Assembly: GCA_024220505.1 (NCBI GenBank)
Contig: JAKZZE010000008.1
Span: forward strand, 1,922,001-1,986,000
Length of the DNA: 64,000 nucleotides
Reading direction: 5' to 3'
Source: Rhizopus arrhizus
Lineage: Eukaryota; Mucoromycota; Mucoromycetes; Mucorales; Rhizopodaceae
Positions 45,301 through 55,160 of this stretch are shown here, in pieces (position 1 is the stretch's first letter; every line of letters begins with the position of its first letter). The notes under the pieces are model-generated. The model did not search any database and was not told the origin of the DNA. It worked only from the letters and a program-made list of their open reading frames with translations. A program made the position numbers and the translations under genes.

Positions 45301-45878
45301 CTCAAGCGAATTAGTAAATTATCACAACACAATGCAGCAAACTTTGTCAGCCTTTGACTTTTCTCTCTCTAACTAGTTCAGATCCAGAAAAATATAATGT
45401 CGTATTTACTCTGATAATTTCCTTAATGTTGTGTGAGATCACTCAAAAGATTCTTAAAATTAATAATTTGACTGTATATCATATATAGCACGAAGTACTA
45501 TGTACGATAAACAGCCCACATAATTTATACCTTACTACCTCGGACCCTAAATCATATTGTTATATTCTAAGACGTAGTTTGTATTGAATGGACTCTCTCT
45601 CTCGTCCTTACTCAATAAAGAGGTTCAAGGGACTCATCGATTATTTGGTTTATTTGTTACTTCTATTAATCGAGAGAAACAACACGCCTATTCCACATAT
45701 AAACAAATATGTTGTGAGAATGATCGCTTTTTGGATGAAACACAAACCAACTCCGACATGGATTGTTACAATAACTTAAATTATTTTAACAACCATTGTC
45801 AAAGAAATAGTAATAGCCGCAAAAATAAGAAATGTCAAAAAAATGAAAAAAGTCGAAAAAAGAAAAAAAGTTATTATA
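45301..45878. other. Spacer, no gene recognised
   Basis: A reading frame of 104 codons at 45584..45898 ends in a Lys/Asn-rich stretch and runs into the 144-bp repeat. No domain, so not called a gene. Confidence 0.4.
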
Positions 45879-46022
45879 CAGTAGGTGAAAAAATATGAGC
45901 AACCTCTGTTCGATTTGTCTCCATATCTTTTTATTTTAGGGTATACATTCGCCAGAACTTTGATATCACATAAGCTAATTAAGAAAGCAAAAATGCATAT
46001 AATGCATTATAGAGATTGACTG
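45879..46022. repeat. 144-bp Tc1-end-like repeat, copy 2
   Basis: Same start (CAGTAGGTGAAAAAATATGA) and end (TTGACTG) as copy 1 at 13134..13277, with roughly a dozen substitutions. Here it is followed by a decayed Tc1 transposase on the minus strand, so it may be the left end of that element. Confidence 0.6.
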
Positions 46023-46103
46023 TATCAAGTAGAAGTTCTTTAAAAAGGGAAAGACAGTCATAAAAAAAGCCAGTGATGACTTTTCAAAATTGGCTATGTG
46101 TAT

Positions 46104-46450
46104 TTAATATTTTCTATATCTTTCCTTTGCTTTAACAACTGCTTCTACTTTGGCTGGCATATTATTGATGTACCTCCTGCAAACATTCGCATTGAGTTTA
46201 TTTAGCTCTACATCCACAAGTTGATAAAGTTTTCTGACATTTCTTGCTCTGACTTCATGTGGTGTCAGATTAAGTTTGAGCTGATGCCAAACATGTTTTA
46301 TATGATTTAAATCCAGACTTTGAGCATACCAATAATTTATATGCCTTACACTGATACCACGTAGCTACGCAGTTATGGACTTTGATTTATACTTTACGCC
46401 GCTATCACTCTGAAGGTATACATAAGACGTTTTCAAATAATGCTACTCTA
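46104..46450 (-). pseudogene. Decayed Tc1 transposase, C-terminal fragment
   Basis: On minus: AQSLDLNHIKHVWHQLKLNL (family block SPDLNPIEHLW, with the Glu changed to Lys). Then CRRYINNMPAKVEAVVKAKE and the usual C-terminal ending at a TAA at 46104. Stops occur upstream of this block. The 5' part is missing, displaced by the element starting at 46529. Confidence 0.7.
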
Positions 46451-46528
46451 AAGTATTCATGTAAATAATGCGGCTGAAGGAAAAGATACGATGCAAGGGG
46501 ATTTCGGGCCGGGTACTTGTCCTACATA

Positions 46529-47456
46529 CAGTAGGTCAAAAAATTGCTGCAAGGAATTGCAAAATACCGGTTTTACAGCTGGTTGTCTATGGATGCTGCA
46601 CGAAACTATCTCAAACTTTGATTGTTTGTACCTCACTAGAAAGGGCATTTATTTGTCGATTATCTGATATGGGCAATGGTTATTGGTGGAATTTGATATT
46701 GTTAAAGGGAATATTATAAACATCCGGCATTTTTTACTTGTTTACATATGTTTGGAATAACGAATTTTAATACGACCCAACCGATTATTATCGTATAAAT
46801 TCACATCCTTGACATGGTAAGAATGTTAACAGTATGTAAAAGCTCTTACAATTTCTTTATTTTAAATTTTCAGCTCTCTTACTGGCACTATTTCTCTTTT
46901 TTACCCTACCATCAACCACATGCCTAAATGACTATCAAATGAGAAAGTAAACAATCTCAAGCAAGCATTAACTGGATCCACATCAACGTACGATATTGCT
47001 AAGGAGATTGGAGTACATGAATCAACTGTTAGTAGATACTCTAGGCGGTTGTTTTCAAATAGGACAATAAACACAGGTGGTAGACCTACATTAGTCTCCA
47101 AAGTGACGAAGCGGCTAATCAAAAGAAAAGTCATTGAAGGGGTTCTAAAGACTGCCAAAGAGGTACAACGGGAGCTGGTTCAACTTGGCTATGATATCTC
47201 ATACCAGTCAGCAATTAACGTACTGAAATCAATGGAGTTTCATTCTTCAATAAAAAAAAAGAAGCCGTTTCTGACAAAAGCTCATATGCAGCATCGATTA
47301 GAATGGGCCAAGAAACATCAGGATTGGACAGTGGAAGAATGGCCAAAAGTTGTCTTTTCTGATGAAACCAAAATTAACATATGGGGCTCTGATGGTTGTA
47401 AGTATTATTGGAAAAGACCAAGTGATCCTCTTCAACCGCATCATCTAGAGTTTACA
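46529..47456 (+). mobile_element. Tc1-like element M8, same family as M2, 3' truncated
   Basis: Begins with TA and CAGTAGGTCAAAAAATTGCT, as in M2. Its right part is missing: the sequence stops at 47456, where a CACTA element begins. Confidence 0.85.
46919..47456 (+). pseudogene. Tc1 transposase of M8, N-terminal half
   Basis: ATG at about 46919 (MPK), then an in-frame TGA and LSNEKVNNLKQALTGSTST. It continues through the HTH region and NTGGRPTLVSKV to the first catalytic block (KVVFSDETKINIWG) and SDPLQPHHLEFT. It ends at the CACTA element boundary at 47457. The second Asp and the Glu are absent. Confidence 0.82.
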
Positions 47457-47600
47457 CACTACGGCGCAAAGAATCCTGCTTGAAGGATACGAATACTCGT
47501 TGCAGCATTTTTTTACAGCGCTTCTGGTGTATTTTTGAGTTTATTTTTTGGTTGTTCTCCGCATTTTTTTCTAAAATGCTCCGTTCATTTTTATTGCTCC

Positions 47601-47642
<42 letters not shown>

Positions 47643-47962
47643 AGGTAAATATTGAAATGGGCTGGATCTACTTGGCAAAATCACTTTTTAAACTATATAA
47701 AACCTGAATTTTGCTGTTAAAAGACGTAACGAACCGATATTACACAACTTGCATTTTTCTGCATTATGATTGTAATGGTCGTAAAAAAGATTCCTTTTCA
47801 TTAGTTTTTTTAAGCAATTACAAAGAAAGTAGATTGTGTACAATTTTTTATTTTTTAAAAAAAAAACGTTCTGCGACTCTCTTTTTTGTCTCTATCTTGA
47901 ACTATATTTTGTGGTTGTTTTTAGAATAGATAATTTGCAACAACAAAAAAAGAGACAACTTA

Positions 47963-49650
47963 TAACTCCATTACTGCCAAAAATGTAAAAAAAAGAACAA
48001 AGCTTACGTTTTTTTATGCCTCTGTCAATTGTCGTATCTTAAACCACTTCCACGTCTTGTGCTCTAGCTGACATGTTTCTAATGGAAACTTAAAATGTGA
48101 AAAAGAAGACATGTAAGCATTATGGCAAAGAGTCAGTAATGCACCTGTACCGTTAGTTCTATTTATTTTAGCAAATTTAAACAAGATATGCTTTGATTGC
48201 TGTAACTTTTCTTTGTATCCAATTGTAGTACTGCTTCATTATACTTTTACTAGTCGAGTTACATTCCAAACTTTTTATGTTAATTGAACTGAGAGTGATT
48301 TGTCATAGTTGTGAATCTTTATTTTTTGTATTAAATATGGAGAAATAAACTGAAGAATATAAATGCGTAATAGATATAAAAAAAGAGCTGTATAAACTAT
48401 TATCAAATTCAGATCATATACAATAAAGTAATTTGTTTATAAATTACTTCCTCATCGGGTAAAAATATTTGATTTGAGTAGGTTGTCCTTTGTTATTATA
48501 CTTTTTCTCTGTTATAGTCAGTTTAATCGAAGCCAAAGGAATTCAATCTGTTTGACTACTAAAGAACGATAGACCTAACAATTGTTGTAATCATGAATTA
48601 AATAAACTGAATTTCAAAAATAATAATAATAAAAAAAAAAACGAGTTTGCAAATGCTCTGGGATGACGTCGTTATAACTTACAAGTGTTTCAAAAATTAC
48701 AAGAAACTTCCGATTGTACTTCTTTTCTTTCTTCATGTAATCCTGCTACGAAATTCTTACGGCTCGTAATTATTTTTACTATTCTAAACACTTGCTAACA
48801 ATTAAACTATTATTATTTATCTTGTACCTTAATCTTGTTATTGGCCCCTTTGCATCAAAATTGTTCTTTTATCCTGAATTATAATTATACCATGGTCGAT
48901 TAATACATGGCTCCGTGAAAGTGTAAAAGTAAATAGATATAGTAAAGAAAAACCCGTTTACCTTTGATTCTAATGATTCATAGAAGAAACTTGAACAACA
49001 TACTTTTACAATTATTTAACAAGAATTAGCTTTTTTTTTAAGGTAAATAGTGATCGTTTGTTGATATACATTGTATCTAATGTATGTTTACAGAATATGA
49101 GCTACATTCTGTTTAGTCCTATGCTTTATGAAATATTTAGTAGAAAAAAGTCTTTATTTGGTAGGGAAAAAAAAACATACAAGTTCAGTACTCATAATGA
49201 AAAAAATCTTATTTTGATTAGCATATTGGATATAAGGTTATAAATTCCTTTAACAACAACGTAACACTGTAGAGATAATGGAAGGTGTCAAATAACATAT
49301 CATTTTGCAGTGCAACTTGTTAACAGATACAAAACTTGAAGCTTTGTTTAAAAGCTCTTAAAACGATTCTTTTTTATTACAGCTACAAAAGGTATAAAAA
49401 CAGTTTCTTGTAAAAGGTTTTAAGCATAGAAACATATGCATAGAATTTATTTGGACTATAGTCGAAGAGTGATTTACGTGAATACAGCAATACATAAGAG
49501 AAGATTAGATATACATTTTGGATGGAGTTTTGATGGTAATTAAAAAAAAAAGGAACATGGAAAAAGAAGTTATTAAATCATAGACATAGGCATAAAAACA
49601 TAAAAAAATAAAAAAAAGAAGGCTACATAAATGAAATGAAGAAAAAGGCA
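47963..49650. other. Non-coding interior of CAC-D
   Basis: AT-rich, no domain-bearing frame. Short frames here are not conserved in the inverted end. Confidence 0.5.
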
Positions 49651-51060
49651 TTAAAGATCAAAAAGCATACCATTATGTCTACCACCAACTTTGTCATCAT
49701 AACGCATATACGGCCATATGATTTTGAATTTGTTTTTTGTTGTAGAATACTGTAGTAACCCAACGCATTCCAAGATGTCTGCTACATCCAACACAGCAAA
49801 ATGCTTGCGCTCTGTATCCTTTTCTACCATCGGTATATTAAATTCATCAAGCTTGTGATTTTTCATCACATTTACAACTGCAAGAAAGCGTGTTTCATTA
49901 TCATACGTATGTTCAAAGTACGCGTAGACTTCTCCAACAAACCAGCACTTTCTCAAGCTTAAAAGGAAAAGGTTAGTTAATTTTATATTTAGTGTTTATA
50001 TAAAATTATTTACCTTCGATATCGACCAGCTTCAAATAAGACGAAATTATCGGCTGCTGTGGTCAATTTTTTTTTTCTGCGATATAGCAAGGAAGAAATG
50101 ACCATAGAGTCGGTCCAAAGCCGTTCAGCAAACAAAACAGGATTAGCTTCAATATCGATGATGCTTTGATCTCCATAAAGTCGCCTGTAATAGGAACGAA
50201 GCGCAACAACAAGATCTTGATTTCGCATGTCAGGGGTGATCAATCCGTTTGATAACAAATATACTTGATCAGCAGGATCCCATAGCTGTGGATACTGATC
50301 GTTGCCTGAAGGATGGGAGATGAACGATGCAGGAGAACCTTGATCTAAATTCATTCGATCGTTGTTGGTTAAAGATGTAGTAATACCATACTGTTGTAGA
50401 TTGATGGTATTCAACAAAACGTTGGAGCTGTTAACTCCAGGCTTTGTTGTGGACTTAATTTTGTTGGTAAACTCTTTTATAGTCCTTTCCGTTGATCTAC
50501 AGCTATAATGTTTTAGGGGTCCAAGCTGTCTAGTCATGTGGTCAAGACGACCCAAATAATGGTTGTTGACTGTGAAAACTTTGACTGATAAGTTACCGAC
50601 ATTGATCTCGTCACGTATATATTTGTGCCATGCTTCCACGTCACTATGTTGAATGATAAAATACTGTTAGTAAGTAAAGTATAATAACGAACCGCTGCTA
50701 CTTTGTATTCACCTTTCCATTCTTCTTACATCCTCTTCCTTCAACATTCGACGGAGTGCCAGATTACAACCATTCACCAGGCGCATCAACGCTTTCTTTG
50801 CTTCATATTCAACTAGATATGGCAAGACGATGTTTGGTACAATCACACAAAGAAAATTTTGCCAATCTACAGCTCTGTAACGACCAAACGAAGCATGGAA
50901 GGAACCTTCAAATATTGGGGGAACTTTGGAGGCACATACTTCCATCTGGCGCTGCACTACAGTTGTTGGAATAATTGTTCGGATGTTTTGCAATTTTATA
51001 CTTTTCGCTTTGTATCTCTGCAATCAGATAGGATAGAGCTACTTACAATACCTCATTAGA
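49651..51060 (-). pseudogene. CACTA-type transposase remnant, C-terminal part
   Basis: Three coding blocks with splice-like junctions. 51023..50711 includes SFGRYRAVDWQNFLCVIVPN and NGCNLALRRMLKEEDVRRME. 50639..50010 includes VEAWHKYIRDEINVGNLSV, YLGRLDHMTRQLGPLKHYSC and ADQVYLLSNGLITPDMRNQD. 49956..49651 includes CWFVGEVYAYFEHTYDNETR. Donor GTGAATAC at about 50709 and an ACATAG acceptor at about 50641 fit. The order resembles the C-terminal half of Tnp2-like fungal transposases, but the N-terminal catalytic half is missing. It is a different subfamily from CAC-A. Confidence 0.6.
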
Positions 51061-51121
51061 AAGCAACAGTTGTCATGTATAACATATAGAAATTTAAGGT
51101 TATGGGATTACTTCCATATAT
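50950..51121. repeat. Inverted duplication flanking M9, left arm
   Basis: The sequence from the transposase exon (RYKAKSIKLQNIRTIIP) up to the Tc1 end is repeated in inverse orientation at 52444..52606. Both arms therefore extend the Tc1 terminal repeat by about 165 bp. Confidence 0.8.
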
Positions 51122-52443
51122 AGTAAGGTCAAATTGCGTCAAGCATATGCATTCGAACAATTTTTCCAACTGAATCATCTTTTATTTAATATCGTGTATA
51201 ACCGCCTTTAGCTTTAATGACTGCTCTACAACGAGCTGGCATACTCTTGATATATGCTTGGCATTGCTCTCTGGTAAAAGAGTTCCATTCTTTCTCGGTT
51301 CTAGACGAGAGATCATGCACTCCTTTAGCCCTACCTTCGTACAAACTCAGTCTCAACTTTAGATGGTGCCAGAGATGCTCTATAGGATTCAAATCAGGAC
51401 TTTGAGCTGGCCAATTGAAGGTGTGCTCTTCTTTAAACGCATTTTCTTTAAACCAAGCACGAGAAAGCTTCAATGTGTGCTTAGGATCGTTATCTTGTTG
51501 AAAATAGATAGCCTCCTGCTTGTAGCCATAGTAGTTCAGACTGTCCATCAGTGTAGTTGACAGGATATGAACATAATCTGATGCCTTCATAGTACCGTCC
51601 TCAATTGCGCAGGCATATCCAGGACCATCCCATGTCATACAACCCCAAAGCATCACACTGCCAGCTCCTCCTTTGACTGTAAGGTCAAGATCATGAAGTT
51701 GTAATTTGTCACCAGGTCTTCTCCAAAAGTATTTACAACCATCCGAGCCCCAAACATTAATCTTGGTCTCATCAGAGAACACCATACGCCTCCAGTCATC
51801 TTCTGTCCAATCTTTGTGAGCTTTAGCCCATTTTAGTCTAGCTTCCATGTGTGATTTTTTGAGGAGAGGTTTTTTCTTCTTAATTTGGGTACTGAAACCC
51901 ATGTTGTGAAGCATTTTTACTGTACCAAAATAGCCTATCTTATAGCCAATACTGTTTAAATATGACCATACGCTCTTTGCTGTTTGAAGTGAACCATTTA
52001 TAAGTTCTCTCTTCAAGTAATTCTTTGTCGTTGAGCTTATAGTAGTCTTTCTACCAGCATGACCTCGAGTACGTTTAGGTGCATACAAGTTCTTGTACTT
52101 GCTCAAAGTGGACCTTGATACTCCTGGAACTCGTTTCATGATTTCTGAGTATGATAAACCCTTTTTCAACAACGACCGGATGCTTTCTTGCTTGCTACGA
52201 GATAAAAGGTGTACCATGATATAAAGAAGTATAGGCTGTACAAGATAGAAGGGAAACACTGCAAAATCCAGCCTTATTTATATATTTTAAGCTCTGACTA
52301 AAAGCAAAAGCGCTATTTCATTATTACGTCATTTTGTAATGCTGTATTTGTGACGTCAGAAACGCCAATGATATCATCATTATAGAATGCATTGAGTTGG
52401 AAAAATTGTTCGAATGCATATGCTTGACGCAATTTGACCTTAC
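51122..52443 (-). mobile_element. Tc1-like element M9 with intact transposase
   Basis: Inverted ends AGTAAGGTCAAATTGCGTCA / TGACGCAATTTGACCTTACT extend to about 50 bp (to TTTTTCCAACT). The exact outer boundary is uncertain because the flanks are also inverted copies. Confidence 0.8.
51186..52217 (-). CDS. Tc1-like transposase, DD37E, intact (343 aa)
   Basis: Starts at the first ATG (MVHLLSRSKQESIRSLLKKG). The paired HTH (YSEIMKRVPGVSRSTLSKYK) is followed by the HAGRKTTISS linker. The catalytic domain has MVFSDETKINVWGS (first Asp), IYFQQDNDPKHTLK (second Asp) and AQSPDLNPIEHLWHH (Glu). I count 37 residues between second Asp and Glu, a DD37E spacing. It ends KAKGGYTRY, the usual family terminus. 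No stops or shifts, and full length. It should bind its inverted ends and transpose into TA sites. Confidence 0.92.
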   Translation of the reverse strand: MVHLLSRSKQESIRSLLKKGLSYSEIMKRVPGVSRSTLSKYKNLYAPKRTRGHAGRKTTISSTTKNYLKRELINGSLQTAKSVWSYLNSIGYKIGYFGTVKMLHNMGFSTQIKKKKPLLKKSHMEARLKWAKAHKDWTEDDWRRMVFSDETKINVWGSDGCKYFWRRPGDKLQLHDLDLTVKGGAGSVMLWGCMTWDGPGYACAIEDGTMKASDYVHILSTTLMDSLNYYGYKQEAIYFQQDNDPKHTLKLSRAWFKENAFKEEHTFNWPAQSPDLNPIEHLWHHLKLRLSLYEGRAKGVHDLSSRTEKEWNSFTREQCQAYIKSMPARCRAVIKAKGGYTRY

Positions 52444-52606
52444 TATATATGGAAGTAATCCCATAACCTTAAATTTCTATATGTTATACATGACAACTGT
52501 TGCTTTCTAATGAGGTATTGTAAGTAGCTCTATCCTATCTGATTGCAGAGATACAAAGCGAAAAGTATAAAATTGCAAAACATCCGAACAATTATTCCAA
52601 CCACTG
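52444..52606. repeat. Inverted duplication flanking M9, right arm
   Basis: Inverse copy of 50950..51121, including the start of the transposase exon and its 3' splice site. At 52607 it joins directly to the inverted right end of CAC-D. Confidence 0.8.
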
Positions 52607-52924
52607 TAAGTTGTCTCTTTTTTTGGTGTTGCAAATTATCTATTCTAAAAACAACCACAAAATATAGTTCAAGAAAGAAACAAAAAAGAGAGTTGCAGAA
52701 CGTTTTTTTTAAAAAATAAAAAATTGTACACAATCTACTTTCTTTGTAATTGCTTAAAAAAAACCAATGAAAAGGAATCTTTTTTACGACCATTACAATC
52801 ATAATGCAGAAAAATGCAAGTTGTGTAATATCGGTTCGTTACGTCTTTTAACAGCAAATTCAGGTTTTATATAGTTTAAAAAGTGATTTTGCCAAGTAGA
52901 TCCAGCCCATTTCAATATTTACCT

Positions 52925-52957
<33 letters not shown>

Positions 52958-53102
52958 GGAGCAATAAAAATGAACGGAGCATTTTAGAAAAAAAATGCGG
53001 AGAACAACCAAAAAATAAACTCAAAAATACACCAGAAGCGCTGTAAAAAAATGCTGCAACGAGTATTCGTATCCTTCAAGCAGGATCCTTTGCGCCGTAG
53101 TG

Positions 53103-54880
53103 ATAAGTTCGCTTGTAATAAGTGACCGCCAGACCTTGTTAAGTAGATCAAACTGTTGTGAATAAAATAAAGTAAAAAGATAAAAAAAAAGGGGTTACAA
53201 TGAAGTGTATTTGCTTCAAGGGACTTCTTGTTTTTGATATTCGATAAAATAAAAGAAAAACAAAAGAGATTTACTTCGTATGATATTTATTAAAATAATC
53301 AAAAGTAAAGTAAAATAAAAGTTAAAAGTGAAGTGAAGTCAAGAGTAAGATAAAAGTTGTCATGTTTTGACATGTCAATAAGATACAGTCTTATCATTCT
53401 GGACTAAATCTTTACAAATGAGTTTGAATAAGAATAGAACCTGATAATTATCACTGCCCTAAACAGCCAAGTTTCACTTTCATCTCAACAGTTGATTATT
53501 AACATCAGTCTATAAAATTTTTCTTATACATGTCAAATCATATCGGTCGTAACTATTTTTGTCATCTAATCTCAGGTCTTGCTCAACTAATATAAATAGC
53601 CTTGAAATCTTTCTTTAATAAAAGTATTCGACTTTAGAACTATTGTTCGGTCTCGTTAATTCTTCTTTGTCCTATTTTAAATACTTAAAACACTTCAAAA
53701 GTATAAGAAATATTGAAGTTATTTACATGTTTTTGGCTTTTCTGATTATATGCTGTTTTTGTGGATATTCTGTATTTTTTTGTATTTTTCTGTATTCATA
53801 CGTATTTGTTTGCATTTTCCTGGATTTGAATTAGTTGGAGAGAGAAAAGTCAAATGCTGCTGTAAATTTTTCTTTTTATATATAGTTTTGTTTGCGGGTT
53901 TACTTTTGTAAGTAAATAAGTATTGTCGGTAATGACCACCAGATCTTGTTAAGTGGATCAAACTTGTTAAAATAGGCTAAACTCTTGAGGTTTAGGAATA
54001 GGTTTACAATGAAGTTGATTTAGCTTCAAGGGACTTCAGTATTTTGAATAGAACACAGACCAAAGGGTTTCTTTTGAACGCTTGATGGTTTTATTGGTTA
54101 TAAAATAAAGAAAAGATAAAAAGAATATAATATTCTGTAGTAAAGAAAAGTAAAGTTGAAGTGAAGTGAAGTGAAGTTAAAATAGGGATAAAATATGAGG
54201 GGTATTTATGTTTTTTGGTTTATATGATTTTGTGTTGTTTTTGGTTTTCAAGCAAAAGAGTTGATACTCCGTTTTCAAATAGACTGTTACGCAGAAGTTC
54301 ATTTTCTTACTGGCGTGGTACTGTAATAATTTTTTACTAGTTTGCTTGAGTGTGTTGAGTTGAGGTTTAAATAAACAGATTTAAGTTGTAATTGATATAA
54401 TAATTGTTTTTATATGAGTTGGATTTGGTTTGATTCGCTTGTTATAGTAACCACCAGATCTTATAAAGTAGATCAAACTGTTTTGATTAAGGTAGAAAAA
54501 AAATAAAAAGATAAAGTAAAATAAAAAAGGGGATTTACAATGAAGTATAATATCTTCAAGGGACTTCTTGTTCTTGATGTTAATAAAATAAGAGATAGTT
54601 TGCCTCTTTAAAAGAATATTTATTGATAAAAAGAAAAAGTAAAAATAAAATAAGAGAAGTAAAGTAAGAAGTTAGGAAGTAAAGAAGTGAAGTCTTTTTT
54701 GAGATTATTATCTGGGGTTATTTATATGTTTTTGGATTTTATGATTTTGTTCTGTTTTTGGTATTTTGAATGGTTATTATAACATAAGAGGCGGTTGTTG
54801 TAAACTGCAAGGCGTTTCGTTATAAACTGCAACGATTTAAATTCCGCCGGTTTATTCTTGTGTGTTACAGTACAAAAAAA
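53103..54880 (-). repeat. LTR-like repeat array, opposite orientation
   Basis: Three units of the same family as at 39.3-45.3 kb. AGTGACCGCCAGACC lies at 53121, ATGACCACCAGATC at about 53932 and GTAACCACCAGATC at about 54446. Each is followed by the complement of AAGTCCCTTGAAG about 100 bp on (for example CTTCAAGGGACTTCT). 54360..54870 is a close inverse copy of 44815..45290. A frame at 53643..53834 has no domain. Confidence 0.65.
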
Positions 54881-55033
54881 AAAATATTTACTGTTTGTCT
54901 TCTTTCACTGCAAAAGTTTGCTGCATTGTGTTACAGCGTTTCATCCAAAAAGTGATCGTTTTCACACCAAAATATGAATAAAATATACGACAATATTAAG
55001 CATTTCATATACGAGGAAAAAAATGAATCGCTA

Positions 55034-55105
55034 CTCTCCGGCGGGGAATTGAACCCCGGTCTCCCGCGTGACAGGCGGGGATACTCACCACTATACTACC
55101 GAAGA
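55034..55105 (-). tRNA. tRNA-Asp (GTC)
   Basis: Acceptor TCTTCGG/CCGGAGA pairs with one G-U. A-box region TAGTATAGTGGTGAGTA; anticodon stem-loop CCGCCTGTCACGCGG reads GTC; T arm GGGGTTCAATTCCCC. No intron. A T7 run follows on the minus strand (complement at 55006..55013) as Pol III terminator. Confidence 0.95.
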
Positions 55106-55116
55106 AGGTGTGGGTG

Positions 55117-55160
55117 TTTGTCGTAGTGGTTAAGGTGCTACCGTATGGGTTGAGTGTCCT
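55117..55160 (+). other. tRNA-like A-box remnant beside tRNA-Asp
   Basis: GTCGTAGTGGTTAAGGTG resembles a tRNA D-arm/A-box. The stretch is interrupted by CAC-C at 55161 and resumes at 57842. No complete cloverleaf seen. Confidence 0.25.

Larger units (their letters stand above)
47457..53102. mobile_element. CACTA-like element CAC-D (5646 bp) with about 500-bp inverted ends
   Basis: Left end CACTACGGCGCAAAGAATCC, right end the near complement (CTTTGCGCCGTAGTG). The inverted repeat covers 47457..47962 and 52607..53102, including a T run of about 33 (left) and an A run of about 28 (right). Inside are a remnant of a transposase related to the CAC-A type (49651..51060) and an intact Tc1-like element (51122..52443). 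The flanking triplets are ACA and ATA, so there is no clean duplication. The left flank is a broken Tc1 element, the right flank the LTR-like array. Confidence 0.75.

Noticed and set aside
47480..47929. Two + strand frames with poly-Phe in the left end of CAC-D
   Set aside because: Encoded by a T run and not conserved in the inverted right end.
53643..53834. 63-codon hydrophobic frame as a small membrane protein
   Set aside because: Phe/Ile/Cys-rich translation of T-rich repeat sequence between LTR-like units; no support.
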